This document shows positions 21,940-30,695 of a stretch of DNA of 47,375 nucleotides, in pieces; the stretch's first letter is position 1; the number at the start of each line of letters is the position of its first letter. The notes under the pieces were generated by a model. It saw only the letters and a program-made list of their open reading frames with translations. It ran no database searches and had not been told where the DNA came from. The translations under genes and the position numbers were made by a program. The DNA is from Crenothrix polyspora (GTDB lineage: Bacteria; Pseudomonadota; Gammaproteobacteria; Methylococcales; Methylomonadaceae): NCBI RefSeq assembly GCF_900163755.1, contig NZ_FUKI01000046.1:1-47375 (forward strand), given 5' to 3'.

Positions 21940-22278
21940 ATGAAAAAGCTACTTTTTTTGATTCAATTGACATTAGCTATTGCACTGTACTCCGATTTGT
22001 CTTTTGCTGACCACGGTCACCATCGCAGACATCATGGCCATCACGGACATCACGGTGGTTATGGTGGTGGCGGACAAAACTTCGATAACGGCAATCGTTA
22101 CCCACAACAAGCCTATTATCAACAGCCGCAATATCAGCCTGATCCACGCTCACACCAAGGTTTAGCAGGTAGCGTAGTCGGCAGTGTATTGGGTTATGAA
22201 ATGGGCAATGGCCATCCACTCGGCGCAGGTTTGGGTGCCGCCGCCGGTGCCTTCCTCGGCAATGGTATGGCACGTTAA
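21940..22278 (+). CDS. Small exported His/Gly-rich protein with glycine-zipper tail
   Basis: The start is set at ATG 21940, with AGGA 8 bases upstream and a classic signal peptide (KKLLFLIQLTLAIALYSDLSFA); an upstream in-frame ATG at 21811 would bury that signal. The mature part starts DHGHHRRHHGHHGHHGG, with ten His within its first fifteen residues. It continues with a Gln/Tyr/Pro-rich linker and ends in a glycine-zipper segment (GLAGSVVGSVLGYEMG, then GAGLGAAAGAFLG). The zipper suggests association with a membrane, and the His cluster suggests metal binding (Cu, Ni or Zn). Both are inferences. It is a single gene of 112 residues. Confidence 0.72.
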   Translation: MKKLLFLIQLTLAIALYSDLSFADHGHHRRHHGHHGHHGGYGGGGQNFDNGNRYPQQAYYQQPQYQPDPRSHQGLAGSVVGSVLGYEMGNGHPLGAGLGAAAGAFLGNGMAR

Positions 22279-22369
22279 ACAGTTATACACAACAATCTCC
22301 TCTCACGCCTGAAACTCACTCCATTTCTATCAGACGTGCTTTTGGCGGCTTCGGGATAACATCGCAACG

Positions 22370-23470
22370 ATGCACATTCCTGAATACGTGCTTATTGTAG
22401 CCAGTTCTGGACGCATGCTTGCTCAAGCGGCTTACCGTGCTGGTTACAAACCTTTTGTTATTGATCTGTATGCAGATCGCGACACCTGCTTGTATGCGCA
22501 AGAAACTCTCCTCGTTACCTCTTTGGCTTTGCATCATATTGCTCCTGCCTTAGAGGCTTTTTTTACTCACATTCCACTCACGCACATTATTTATGGCAGC
22601 GGCTTTGAAAACCACCCCGAAAGCCTGATCTATCTCGCCAACCGTCTGACAATATTGGGTAATCCACCCGATGTATTCGCTAATATACTCAATAAAAAAT
22701 ATTTTTTTTCAGTGTTGGATCAGCTGTCTATCCCCTACCCTCACGTAGCCTTTACCAAACCGAAAAACGCTAGCGACGCATGGCTCACTAAGCCACTGCA
22801 AGGCCACGGCGGCATAGGCATCCAACATTTTCACCCAGATGACAAACAATCTACCTTAGTATATTGGCAGCGCTATATACAAGGCACAGCACATTCGGTG
22901 CTGTTTTTAGCCGACGGTAACAACGCACAAATCATTGGCTTCAACAACCAATGGTCTGTGCAATCTAACCAAGATCACTTCCTATTTTCAGGGATTAGCA
23001 ATGCTGAGAGCATCCCAAATCAACACAAAGCCAGCGTAATGCAATGGCTAACAGCAATCATTCCTATCTTTGCCCTAAAAGGCTTAAATTCACTGGATTT
23101 TATCTGTGCAGCGCAGGGCTGTTATGTGTTGGAAATTAATGCGAGACCACCAGCCAGTATGCAACTCTACGATGATGCTTTATTTGTACGGCATATCGAA
23201 GCCTGTCAAGAACAATTGCATGAGTCTCCAGCCATCCCATCTGATGACCACAAGGCCTATCAAATCATTTATGCCAAGCATGACACGCAGATTCCAATGG
23301 ATTTTGCATGGCCGTCGTGGTGTATGGATTTACCGGACGATGGGGCATTAATTCACACAGGACAGCCGGTTTGCAGTATTATTGCCAGCCACAAGCAATC
23401 ACAGCAAATTATGCAGCAGCTGGTGATTAAGCAACAGATAATTATTAGTCAACTTGATAAAGGGTATTAG
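22370..23470 (+). CDS. ATP-grasp protein, Orf17-like (H4MPT/methanofuran cluster)
   Basis: The 366-residue protein has a pre-ATP-grasp domain ([19 protein letters not shown]), a lysine-containing region [17 protein letters not shown] near 136 and the metal-binding strand [19 protein letters not shown] near 256, typical ATP-grasp ligase elements. Its place directly before mch, with a 2-base gap, and its make-up match Orf17 of methylotroph H4MPT clusters. That gene is needed for C1 transfer through H4MPT in Methylorubrum, but its reaction is unsettled. It is the first gene of the orf17-mch-orf5-orf7-fae operon here. Confidence 0.8.
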   Translation: MHIPEYVLIVASSGRMLAQAAYRAGYKPFVIDLYADRDTCLYAQETLLVTSLALHHIAPALEAFFTHIPLTHIIYGSGFENHPESLIYLANRLTILGNPPDVFANILNKKYFFSVLDQLSIPYPHVAFTKPKNASDAWLTKPLQGHGGIGIQHFHPDDKQSTLVYWQRYIQGTAHSVLFLADGNNAQIIGFNNQWSVQSNQDHFLFSGISNAESIPNQHKASVMQWLTAIIPIFALKGLNSLDFICAAQGCYVLEINARPPASMQLYDDALFVRHIEACQEQLHESPAIPSDDHKAYQIIYAKHDTQIPMDFAWPSWCMDLPDDGALIHTGQPVCSIIASHKQSQQIMQQLVIKQQIIISQLDKGY

Positions 23471-23472
23471 GC

Positions 23473-24456
23473 ATGGAATTTAAAGCAAGCGTTAATAAAT
23501 TGGCTCAGCCGTTGGTACAAGAATTAATTAATAATGCTGACAAATTACGGGTCGGCGTAGAAAAACTGGCCAATGGTTGCACCATGATTGATGCTGGCAT
23601 CAGCGTACCCGGTGGTCTTGAAGCCGGCCGGATTATTGCCGAAATTTGCATGGGCGGCATGGGCACAGTCAGTATTAACCACAGCTCTTACACCACCCAC
23701 TGGCCGCTGTCGGTTAATGTCTATAGCAGCAATCCGGTATTAGCCTGTTTGGGCAGCCAATATGCCGGCTGGAGCCTGTCGCATGACAAATATTACGCAC
23801 TCGGCTCAGGTCCTGCCAGGGCTATGGCTACAAAAATAAAAGACGACAAACAAGAGCCGGTTGAAGAACTGTATAAAGAACTGGCTTACCGCGACAGCCA
23901 TGATGCCACCGTGTTAATCATAGAAAATGATGCCCTGCCGCCGGTTGAAATCGTGGATAAAATCGCTGCCGCCTGTCAGCTGGATGCTGCCAAGCTAACT
24001 ATTATCGTCACGCCCACCAGCAGTTTGGCGGGTGGCGTGCAAGTGGTATCGCGTGTGCTGGAAGTGTCCATGCACAAAGCCCATGCCTTGCATTTTCCGC
24101 TGGAAAATATTATCGACGGCAGTGGCAGTGCGCCAATTTGTCCACCGCATCCTAAATTTGTTAAAGCCATGGGACGCACCAACGATGCGATATTATTCGC
24201 AGGCCAGGTGCATTTATTCGTTAAAGGCAGCGACGAAGCCGCCGAAAAACTGGCTAACGCGTTACCCAGTTCCACCTCCAAAGATTACGGCAAACCGTTT
24301 GCCGAGATTTTCAAACAATACGAATACGACTTTTTCAAAATCGATGCCATGTTGTTCAGCCCTGCCAGCGTGATTGTGACAGCGGTGGAATCGGGCAAAA
24401 GTTTCCGTGCCGGCAAACTGGACAATACCTTATTAGACCTGTCTTTCGGAGCCTAG
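23473..24456 (+). CDS. mch: Methenyltetrahydromethanopterin cyclohydrolase
   Basis: The enzyme hydrolyses 5,10-methenyl-H4MPT to formyl-H4MPT in the formaldehyde oxidation route. The 327-residue length is normal. Family segments are evident: [56 protein letters not shown] (by parts), the LGSGPARAM loop, and [34 protein letters not shown] near 212. Cytosolic. It lies 2 bases after the Orf17-like gene and 7 bases before the RimK-like gene. Confidence 0.96.
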   Translation: MEFKASVNKLAQPLVQELINNADKLRVGVEKLANGCTMIDAGISVPGGLEAGRIIAEICMGGMGTVSINHSSYTTHWPLSVNVYSSNPVLACLGSQYAGWSLSHDKYYALGSGPARAMATKIKDDKQEPVEELYKELAYRDSHDATVLIIENDALPPVEIVDKIAAACQLDAAKLTIIVTPTSSLAGGVQVVSRVLEVSMHKAHALHFPLENIIDGSGSAPICPPHPKFVKAMGRTNDAILFAGQVHLFVKGSDEAAEKLANALPSSTSKDYGKPFAEIFKQYEYDFFKIDAMLFSPASVIVTAVESGKSFRAGKLDNTLLDLSFGA

Positions 24457-24463
24457 AATCTCC

Positions 24464-25381
24464 GTGCCGCGTATCGTTATTTTTACTGACGACCCTGGCT
24501 GGCATGGTCGTCAGTTGCGTCTTGCTTTTGCCGATAGAGGCTACGACAGTGAGTATATCTCGTTAACCGATTGCCATTTCTCCATTGAACCTGGACACAA
24601 CCCGATCGTCATACCAGGGTTTGAACAACAACTGCCCGATGCCGTGTTTGTCCGTGGCGTACCGGGCGGCTCACTGGAAGAAGTGGTGTTATATCTGGAT
24701 ATTCTGCATGCGTTAAAAATCATGGGCGTACCGGTTTATAACGATGGCCACGCTGTAGAGCGCAGCGTTGATAAGGGCATGACCAGTTTTCTGCTACACC
24801 ACGCTGGTATCCCGACCCCGTTAACCTGGGTCTTGCGGCAGCGCTCAGAAGCCTTAGCGATTGCCGAAACCGAATTAAAAAATGGCCAACTATTAATCAG
24901 CAAGCCGTTATTTGGCTCGCAAGGCGAAGGCATCCGCCGCATTGAAAAAATGACCGATTTGTTTTGGTTAACCAGCAGCCACGGCGTGTATTATCTACAG
25001 CGTTTTATCCATTGTGCCGGTAGTGGCTTTTCCGACAGCCGCGTGTTTGTCATCAATGGCCGCGCCGTTGCCGCCATGCAGCGACGCGGTAAATCCTGGC
25101 TGAATAATGTCGCGCGTGGCGCACGTTGTGAAGCCATTGACATGACACCGGAAATGGCCAGTTTGGCCATTAAGGCGACCGTGGCACTGAAGATGGATTA
25201 TGCCGGTGTCGATATTATCCAAGATAAAAATGGCCAGTACCTAGTGATTGAAGTCAACAGCATTCCGGCCTGGAAAGGCTTGCAAAGCGTGTGTGACATC
25301 AATGTTGCGAAGTTGCTGGTGGATGATATGCTCAGTCGTTACCTCAATGATATCGCAATAAATACCGGTGTTGCCGCCTGA
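24464..25381 (+). CDS. RimK-like ATP-grasp glutamate ligase, Orf5-like
   Basis: The 305-residue protein starts at GTG 24464 (MPRIVIFTDDPGWHG). RimK-type ATP-grasp features are seen: DKGMTSFLLHHAGIPTP, LISKPLFGSQGEGIRRI (ATP-binding Lys and Gly loop), and metal ligands in DYAGVDIIQDKNGQYLVIEVNSIPAWKGLQ. RimK relatives add glutamate to proteins or cofactors. Next to mch, the most likely role is glutamylation of tetrahydromethanopterin or methylofuran, as proposed for Orf5. The TGA overlaps the next ATG (TGATG). Confidence 0.82.
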   Translation: MPRIVIFTDDPGWHGRQLRLAFADRGYDSEYISLTDCHFSIEPGHNPIVIPGFEQQLPDAVFVRGVPGGSLEEVVLYLDILHALKIMGVPVYNDGHAVERSVDKGMTSFLLHHAGIPTPLTWVLRQRSEALAIAETELKNGQLLISKPLFGSQGEGIRRIEKMTDLFWLTSSHGVYYLQRFIHCAGSGFSDSRVFVINGRAVAAMQRRGKSWLNNVARGARCEAIDMTPEMASLAIKATVALKMDYAGVDIIQDKNGQYLVIEVNSIPAWKGLQSVCDINVAKLLVDDMLSRYLNDIAINTGVAA

Positions 25382-26238
25382 TGCTATCTGCTCAACAACT
25401 GCGTGAGCTTTACCAACAAGCCTGCGAACTGGAACTGCAAGCCTTTAAGCCCGGCAATGTCAGCGTATACTCAGAAGGCCATGACATGACGGTAGCGGAT
25501 TTTCGCATCAGCGCTAAAGTCAGTGCAGAACCGTTGTGTAATCCTGCTTATACGCTGGGCGAAAAAATATACTACGCCGTCAAGGCTACACGCGAGGCCG
25601 TACATTGCAATACCAATCTGGGTATATTGCTGCTGTGCGCGCCCTTAATAACGGCTGCAAGCCAACTACGTCACACCGAAACATTAAGACAAAGTTTAAG
25701 TCGGGTATTGGCAACCACCACCCTCAGCGATGCCGACTGGGTATTTAAAGCCATAGCACTGGCAGCGCCTGGTGGATTGGGTAGTTCCAATGAGCAAGAT
25801 GTCAATCAGCACGCTTCGGTAACGCTCACCGAAGCCATGCGCCTGGCCAGTGACAAAGACCGTATTGCGCAGCAATATAGCAACGATTATAAAATTATCT
25901 TTGATTTTTCACTTCCAATCTATTACAATTATTTAGATAGGTGGGAGGATCGAAATAATTGGGCGGTGGTTGCATTATATGCCAATTTGCTGAATCAATA
26001 TGCCGATAGCCACATCGAAAGAAAGTACGGTGACCGCTATTCTGGGATGGTAGCCGAACAGATGACTCTCCTTAAAACAGAGTTAGAGCAGGCCACACAT
26101 CCTGAATATACAGAGCCTTTACTTCGCAACATAGATCAACAGTTTAAGTCAAAAAAAATAAACCCTGGTACTACAGCCGACTTAACAGTCGCTGCTGTAT
26201 TAACAGCGTTTATTGAAATAGTTAAGCTTAAAACGTAA
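25381..26238 (+). CDS. CitG/MdcB-like protein, Orf7-like
   Basis: The 285-residue all-helical protein resembles triphosphoribosyl-dephospho-CoA synthases. FKPGNVSVYSEGHDMTVADF is at 21-40, NTNLGILLLCAPL near 80, and NPGTTADLTVAAVLTAF near the C-terminus. In methylotrophs the homologue Orf7 lies in the mch-fae cluster and is needed for H4MPT-linked oxidation. By analogy it may transfer a ribosyl-type group during cofactor synthesis. From about base 25890 the coding sequence becomes more AT-rich than the first half. It ends 36 bases before fae. Confidence 0.8.
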   Translation: MLSAQQLRELYQQACELELQAFKPGNVSVYSEGHDMTVADFRISAKVSAEPLCNPAYTLGEKIYYAVKATREAVHCNTNLGILLLCAPLITAASQLRHTETLRQSLSRVLATTTLSDADWVFKAIALAAPGGLGSSNEQDVNQHASVTLTEAMRLASDKDRIAQQYSNDYKIIFDFSLPIYYNYLDRWEDRNNWAVVALYANLLNQYADSHIERKYGDRYSGMVAEQMTLLKTELEQATHPEYTEPLLRNIDQQFKSKKINPGTTADLTVAAVLTAFIEIVKLKT

Positions 26239-26274
26239 TTCAATTTTTTATTTTCTGCATAGGGGAAAACAAGC

Positions 26275-26784
26275 GTGGCTAAAATCAATAAATTAAGCGT
26301 CGGCGAATCTTTAGTTGGCGACGGCAATGAAGTTGCTCATATCGACCTTTTGATTGGACCTAGAGGTTCAGCAGCTGAAACTGCATTTGCAAATTGCTTA
26401 ACAAACAACAAAGACGGTTTTTCTAGCCTGTTGGCTGTTGTTGCACCTAACCTGATGGTTAAACCTGCAACTGTTATGTTCAACAAAGTAACCATCAAAG
26501 GCGCAAAACAAGCTGTTCAAATGTTTGGCCCTGCACAACGTGGCGTTGCTATGGCTGTTGCTGATTGCGTAGAAAACGGCACTATCCCAGCTGATGAAGC
26601 AGATGATTTGTTCATCTCAGTCGGTGTATTCATACACTGGGCTGCTGAAGACGATGCCAAGATTCAATTGTATAACTACCAAGCCACTAAAGAAGCTTTG
26701 GAACGCGCTGTAGCCGGTTCACCAACTGCTGCTGAAGTTGTCGCACAAAAATCTACTGCAAAACATCCGTTCGCACCTAACTGA
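26275..26784 (+). CDS. fae: Formaldehyde-activating enzyme
   Basis: The enzyme condenses formaldehyde with H4MPT to methylene-H4MPT. The 169-residue protein starts at GTG 26275 with AGGGGA upstream. It has [20 protein letters not shown], the conserved active-site His22 in [11 protein letters not shown], and [19 protein letters not shown]. Codon choice differs from the neighbours: Ala and Val are mostly GCT and GTT, while mch and Orf5 favour GCC and GTG. This fits very high expression. It is last in its operon and followed by a strong terminator. Confidence 0.98.
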   Translation: MAKINKLSVGESLVGDGNEVAHIDLLIGPRGSAAETAFANCLTNNKDGFSSLLAVVAPNLMVKPATVMFNKVTIKGAKQAVQMFGPAQRGVAMAVADCVENGTIPADEADDLFISVGVFIHWAAEDDAKIQLYNYQATKEALERAVAGSPTAAEVVAQKSTAKHPFAPN

Positions 26785-26806
26785 GTTTTAGTTAGTTAAA
26801 AAGATG

Positions 26807-27529
26807 TTAAAAAATACCTCGCTTGCGGGGTATTTTTTTGCCTGAAAAATACGCAATATCAGTTGCCGCTACAGCACCTGAATGCAAGGCACTGGCTAAT
26901 AAAACCCGCTTTATACCCATAGCTTGCAGCGCCCGTAAATCTTCGCTGTTTCTTACCCCACCGGCCGCAATAAAGTTTTTTTCAGGATATTGCTGGCAAA
27001 ATCGACTTAACTTATCAAAATCAGGGCCTTTTGCACTACCCACCTGATCCAAGGTCATAATAATAATATCCATGGGCCATAGATTAGTGTTATCTAATAA
27101 ACTTTTTGCGCCCAAAATAGCATCGTTTTTATAATCCAGCGACAACACAAATCGACGCTTAAATGCCTTAAGTTCAGCCACCGTGTCGTCACAATAAGAC
27201 TCACTCCCCAATACCGGCATGTGATTTTTTAACGGACTTATCGGCTTGGCCTGGGGTCGATAACCTTGATCTACCCAAAATTCAATCTGTGGATAGCAAC
27301 ACAACAACGCATTAATGATATTATCATGTTCACCCTGGCCGGTAAGTGCATCCAGGTCAGCAATATAAAAGCTATCAAAGGCGTATAACGATAAAAACGC
27401 CTGAATAACCTGATCGATATTGGCAGATGAACACAGTGCCGACTGAATCGGCTGATAATGCGTACGTTGGCCTTGCCGCGCATGCACCACCACGCCGTTT
27501 TTTAAATCGATAACGGGAATTATTTTCAC
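26807..27529 (-). CDS. HisA-related TIM-barrel protein of the C1 cofactor cluster
   Basis: The start is placed at GTG 27529 (VKIIPVIDLKNGVVVHARQGQR), the typical HisA/HisF first strand; an ATG at 27559 would add ten residues and the frame stays open further upstream. The product is 240 residues. The motifs SFYIADLDALTG and NFIAAGGVRNSEDLRAL fit phosphate-binding ProFAR-isomerase-like barrels. True HisA residues are only partly kept. Related genes are found in methanogens and methylotrophs near methanofuran and H4MPT genes, so a cofactor-biosynthesis role is inferred. It is the only minus-strand gene in this island, and its last ten codons form the fae terminator. Confidence 0.8.
   Translation of the reverse strand: MKIIPVIDLKNGVVVHARQGQRTHYQPIQSALCSSANIDQVIQAFLSLYAFDSFYIADLDALTGQGEHDNIINALLCCYPQIEFWVDQGYRPQAKPISPLKNHMPVLGSESYCDDTVAELKAFKRRFVLSLDYKNDAILGAKSLLDNTNLWPMDIIIMTLDQVGSAKGPDFDKLSRFCQQYPEKNFIAAGGVRNSEDLRALQAMGIKRVLLASALHSGAVAATDIAYFSGKKIPRKRGIF
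26809..26838. terminator. Bidirectional intrinsic terminator after fae
   Basis: A 14-bp stem (26809-26822 with 26825-26838, one G-T pair, 2-base loop) is bordered by A and T runs on both sides, so it can stop fae transcripts and those of the opposing HisA-like gene. It overlaps the end of the HisA-like coding sequence. Confidence 0.9.
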
Positions 27530-27557
27530 AATAATAAATAATTTTGTAGAGACACGC

Positions 27558-28589
27558 ATGAAAATTCTAATCTTTGAGTATATCACCGGTGGCGGCTTTA
27601 ATAAGCAAGCATTACCTGAAACATTAAAGCGCGAAGGCAAACTGATGCTAGAGGCTTTGCTTGATAATTTCACCTTACTCACTGACATCGATTTATTGAT
27701 CATGCTAGATCAACGCCTGGTCGACACGGTAAATACACTGCATTATGCAACCGCTGTTATCAATGCAGAACACCATAGCCATAGCGAATTTGCACAACTG
27801 ATTACAGGGTGTGATGCCGTCTGGCCGATAGCCCCTGAATTCGATGGCATTTTACAAAGCCTGTGCCAAACCGTTGAGCAATCAGGAAAGCTGTTGCTCA
27901 CGTCCCCCAGCAACGTGGTAAAAGCCACTGGCAATAAATACCAAACCTATCTACATTTACAAAAATACGCAATAGCTACTGTACCCACCTGCTTATTGGC
28001 GGATGACAAAACCCTGTCCGATGAAATTCCTGCTATCATCGCCAGCCATTACCCCACTGACAGCAACGAATGGATCATCAAATCCATTGATGGTGTCGGT
28101 TGTAGTGACAGTTGGATCATTACCGACTTACTCGACATTAACGCCATTAACGCAAAAGAAAATTACATTATCCAGCCGCATATGCACGGGCAAAAATCCA
28201 GCCTGTCGTGTTTATTTAAAAATGGCATGGCCTGGATTATCAGCATCAATGCCCAACAATTCAGCGTGATAGATAAGCGTTATCACCTAACCGCTCTCAT
28301 GGTTAATCACAATCCTGACATCGACCGTTATCAAGATTTAGCCGATGACATTGCTTATGCTTTTCCTGAGCTATGGGGTTACGTGGGTATCGATTTAATT
28401 GAAACGCCATTACAAACCTGGGTATTGGAAATTAACCCCCGCTTGACCACTGCTTTCGTAGGTATAGAAGCCGCCTTAGGCATTAATATTGCCGATGCCG
28501 TACTGCAACTTTTGGCAGGGCCACCCACCTTAAAACCCCAACATAACAAAGCTATCAGCCTTATTCTTGATGATCACACGCACGCATAA
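27558..28589 (+). CDS. ATP-grasp ligase, MfnD-like (methanofuran biosynthesis)
   Basis: The 343-residue protein begins MKILIFEYITGGGF, the hallmark of the ATP-grasp group that includes archaeal MfnD (tyramine-glutamate ligase). ATP-grasp elements follow: WIIKSIDGVGCSDSWI near 172 and WVLEINPRLTTAFVGIE near 295, which holds metal ligands. Bacterial methylofuran is built on tyrosine in Methylorubrum, so the substrate may differ from the archaeal one. It is divergent from the HisA-like gene with fewer than 30 bases between starts and overlaps the next gene by 20 bases. Confidence 0.8.
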   Translation: MKILIFEYITGGGFNKQALPETLKREGKLMLEALLDNFTLLTDIDLLIMLDQRLVDTVNTLHYATAVINAEHHSHSEFAQLITGCDAVWPIAPEFDGILQSLCQTVEQSGKLLLTSPSNVVKATGNKYQTYLHLQKYAIATVPTCLLADDKTLSDEIPAIIASHYPTDSNEWIIKSIDGVGCSDSWIITDLLDINAINAKENYIIQPHMHGQKSSLSCLFKNGMAWIISINAQQFSVIDKRYHLTALMVNHNPDIDRYQDLADDIAYAFPELWGYVGIDLIETPLQTWVLEINPRLTTAFVGIEAALGINIADAVLQLLAGPPTLKPQHNKAISLILDDHTHA

Positions 28590-29643
28590 CAGCGTTGGTT
28601 GGGACATTGGTGGCGCGCACCTAAAAGCCGTCACTATCAACACTGCGGGGGAAGTCAGCGGTGTTTTCCAACAGCCCTGCCCATTATGGAAAGGGCTGGA
28701 TCAATTACGAAACGCCGCCAGCACTATTATGCAGCAGTTGGATGCGACAACACCAACCCAACATGCCATCACCATGACCGGCGAACTGGTGGATTTATTC
28801 ACCAACCGTGATGACGGCGTTAAGCACATTATTAACACCTTTAACGCCTTGATATCCAATACCGAGTTGCTAGTATTTGCAGGCTCAGCCGGTTTTATAC
28901 CCGCACAACATTGCACCGCACAACATTATCAAGACATTGCTTCCAGCAACTGGCTAGCCAGTGCCACCTTTGCCGCACAGTGTATTGATAATGGCTTATT
29001 TGTCGATATAGGCAGCACTACCACGGACATTTTGCTGCTACAAGACCAACAGGTTCTAACACAAGGCTCTACCGATTACCAACGCTTATGCTCACAAGAA
29101 CTCATCTACACTGGCATTATCAGAACCGCCGTCATGGCTGTCACCCGCCACGCCCAAGATGAAGGCCAGACCGTAGGTTTAATGGCAGAATACTTTGCGA
29201 CGATGGCCGATGTGTATCGTCTGACCTATGAGCTGAACGAAAATGACGATCAGACCGATACCGCTGACGGTGCTGAAAAAACCATTACCGCCAGTGCCAG
29301 ACGATTAGCCCGCATGATAGGTTGCGATTTTCATCCCGCCGCCCTACCGCGCTGGCAACGCTTTGCCGAAAATATTCGCCATCAACAACTGCAATTTCTA
29401 CAAACCGGCTGTCAAATACAGCTACAGCGCAGCCTAAGCAGTACTAGAGTTCCCCTCATCGGTGCAGGTGTAGGGCGCTTTTTAGTGCAGACTATTGCCC
29501 TGAATTTAGGCCATCCCTACGTGGATTTCGCCAGCTTATTACCCAATACAGCAAACCAAACGCAACGCAATGCCGCTGATTGCGCACCGGCGCTCGCAGT
29601 CGCTTATTTAGCAAGACAATATCCGTTATTTACAACACAGTAA
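28570..29643 (+). CDS. ASKHA/hydantoinase-like protein, MfnF-like
   Basis: The start is at ATG 28570; a TTG one codon earlier is less likely. The 357-residue product opens with SVGWDIGGAHLKAV and has FVDIGSTTTDILLL near 145, both typical phosphate-binding motifs of the ASKHA fold. VPLIGAGVGRFLVQTIA lies near 297. It fits the family described as H4MPT-linked C1 transfer pathway protein, whose methanogen member MfnF joins the furan and glutamyl-tyramine halves of methanofuran. The final assembly of methylofuran is the likely role. It overlaps the MfnD-like gene by 20 bases, implying coupling. Confidence 0.82.
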   Translation: MITRTHNSVGWDIGGAHLKAVTINTAGEVSGVFQQPCPLWKGLDQLRNAASTIMQQLDATTPTQHAITMTGELVDLFTNRDDGVKHIINTFNALISNTELLVFAGSAGFIPAQHCTAQHYQDIASSNWLASATFAAQCIDNGLFVDIGSTTTDILLLQDQQVLTQGSTDYQRLCSQELIYTGIIRTAVMAVTRHAQDEGQTVGLMAEYFATMADVYRLTYELNENDDQTDTADGAEKTITASARRLARMIGCDFHPAALPRWQRFAENIRHQQLQFLQTGCQIQLQRSLSSTRVPLIGAGVGRFLVQTIALNLGHPYVDFASLLPNTANQTQRNAADCAPALAVAYLARQYPLFTTQ

Positions 29644-29687
29644 ATAACCCCACGACACACCGTTAACCTCGCTATAACATACCGCAC

Positions 29688-29716
29688 TTTACCCAAGCTA
29701 GGGTTTAGATTATTAT
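29688..29716 (+). promoter_or_regulatory. Sigma-70-type promoter of the repeat-motif gene
   Basis: TTTACC (29688-29693), a 17-base spacer and TATTAT (29711-29716) lie 44 bases before the ATG at 29760. The start would be near 29723. Confidence 0.6.
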
Positions 29717-29759
29717 TAACGGAGTTGAATCTTTTTAATGAACTTTAAGGTACTTGAAC

Positions 29760-30527
29760 ATGGCAAATAATTTTTTCGGAAAAATTCGTGGCTTAGTTAG
29801 CTCAGCTTGGGCTGAAGCAGATGTGCAGCCAACGCATAACACACAAGAAACCCCAACACCCCCAGCATCTGCAAGCGGCAGCTTGTCTGGCGTAGCAAAA
29901 TACTTAGCCAAGCAAGCGACAGCACAAGGTGGTACGGAAGAAAAAGCCTTAACCGGTGTCGCAAAATATTTAGCAAAACATGCCCCAGAAACATCAGCAG
30001 CGACTGCCTCTACGACACCGCTGACCAGCGTTGAAAAATATCTGGCCAAACAAGCAGGCGGCACCAAAATCGAGGCTGCCAAACCTGCCGCTCCCGCAGC
30101 CCCGTTAAGCAAGGTTGATAAATATTTGGCAGGACAATCTTCTGCGCCAGCAAAAACCAAAACCGAAGCGACACCAACACCGGCAAAAAAAGCTGAAGCG
30201 ACAGAAAAAAGCGCTCCAGTGGCAAAAAAAAAAAATGAAGTAGCCACCAAGGCCACGGCTGTAAGCCCTAAAGCAGTGGCTGAAAAAAAATCGGCTCCTG
30301 CCAAAGCCCCCCAAACAACACCCATCGTTGCTGAAAACAAACCTGCTGATATGACTGATTTATCAGCAGGCGCAACCCAATGCCAAGCGGGCACGACCAA
30401 AGGCACGCAATGCCGTAATACCTTACGCCTTAATCAACTACAGCTTGTTGTTAACGGCAAAACCTATTTATTTGCTGCCTGTAACCAGCACAACAATGAC
30501 GCCTTCAAGCCTTTTCAGCCTGCGTAA
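29760..30527 (+). CDS. Disordered protein with four L[ST]xVxKYLAxQ motifs and a Cys/His C-terminal domain
   Basis: I do not recognise the family. The start is set at ATG 29760, with AAGG about 10 bases upstream; a TTG two codons earlier is also open. The 255-residue protein has three parts: a short N-terminal helix (ANNFFGKIRGLVSSAWAEA); four 11-residue motifs at about 42-52, 64-74, 88-98 and 116-126 (LSGVAKYLAKQ, LTGVAKYLAKH, LTSVEKYLAKQ, LSKVDKYLAGQ); then a long Ala/Lys/Pro-rich linker. The end carries Cys208, Cys218, Cys241 and His244, spaced C-x9-C-x22-C-x2-H, a possible metal site. No signal peptide is seen. The repeats in disordered linkers suggest a scaffold or multi-site binder. Confidence 0.8.
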   Translation: MANNFFGKIRGLVSSAWAEADVQPTHNTQETPTPPASASGSLSGVAKYLAKQATAQGGTEEKALTGVAKYLAKHAPETSAATASTTPLTSVEKYLAKQAGGTKIEAAKPAAPAAPLSKVDKYLAGQSSAPAKTKTEATPTPAKKAEATEKSAPVAKKKNEVATKATAVSPKAVAEKKSAPAKAPQTTPIVAENKPADMTDLSAGATQCQAGTTKGTQCRNTLRLNQLQLVVNGKTYLFAACNQHNNDAFKPFQPA

Positions 30528-30661
30528 TATACAGTTTAATTAAAAACTCCCACTTGTTAGCGCTGTAAAATATCGGCATAAATAACCCACGTTTGCGTGA
30601 TGTCTAGTTGGGAATATTTCCTTTTTAGCTCGCGCACGCGTTTATTAAAGACCCCATTCGC

Positions 30662-30667
30662 TATAAT
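30662..30667 (+). promoter_or_regulatory. -10 box upstream of the TonB receptor gene
   Basis: A perfect TATAAT lies 28 bases before the ATG. The -35 region is poor (GTTTAT at 16 bases), which suggests an activated promoter. Confidence 0.5.
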
Positions 30668-30695
30668 GCCTCATTTTAATTTTTCAGAGTGAGTC

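Noticed and set aside
29735-30406. 223-residue minus-strand frame opposite the repeat-motif gene
   Set aside because: It is the complement of the Ala/Lys-rich plus-strand gene. The plus frame has a promoter, a ribosome-binding site, clear protein repeats and a Cys/His domain; the minus frame is a low-complexity Ala/Val/Phe shadow.
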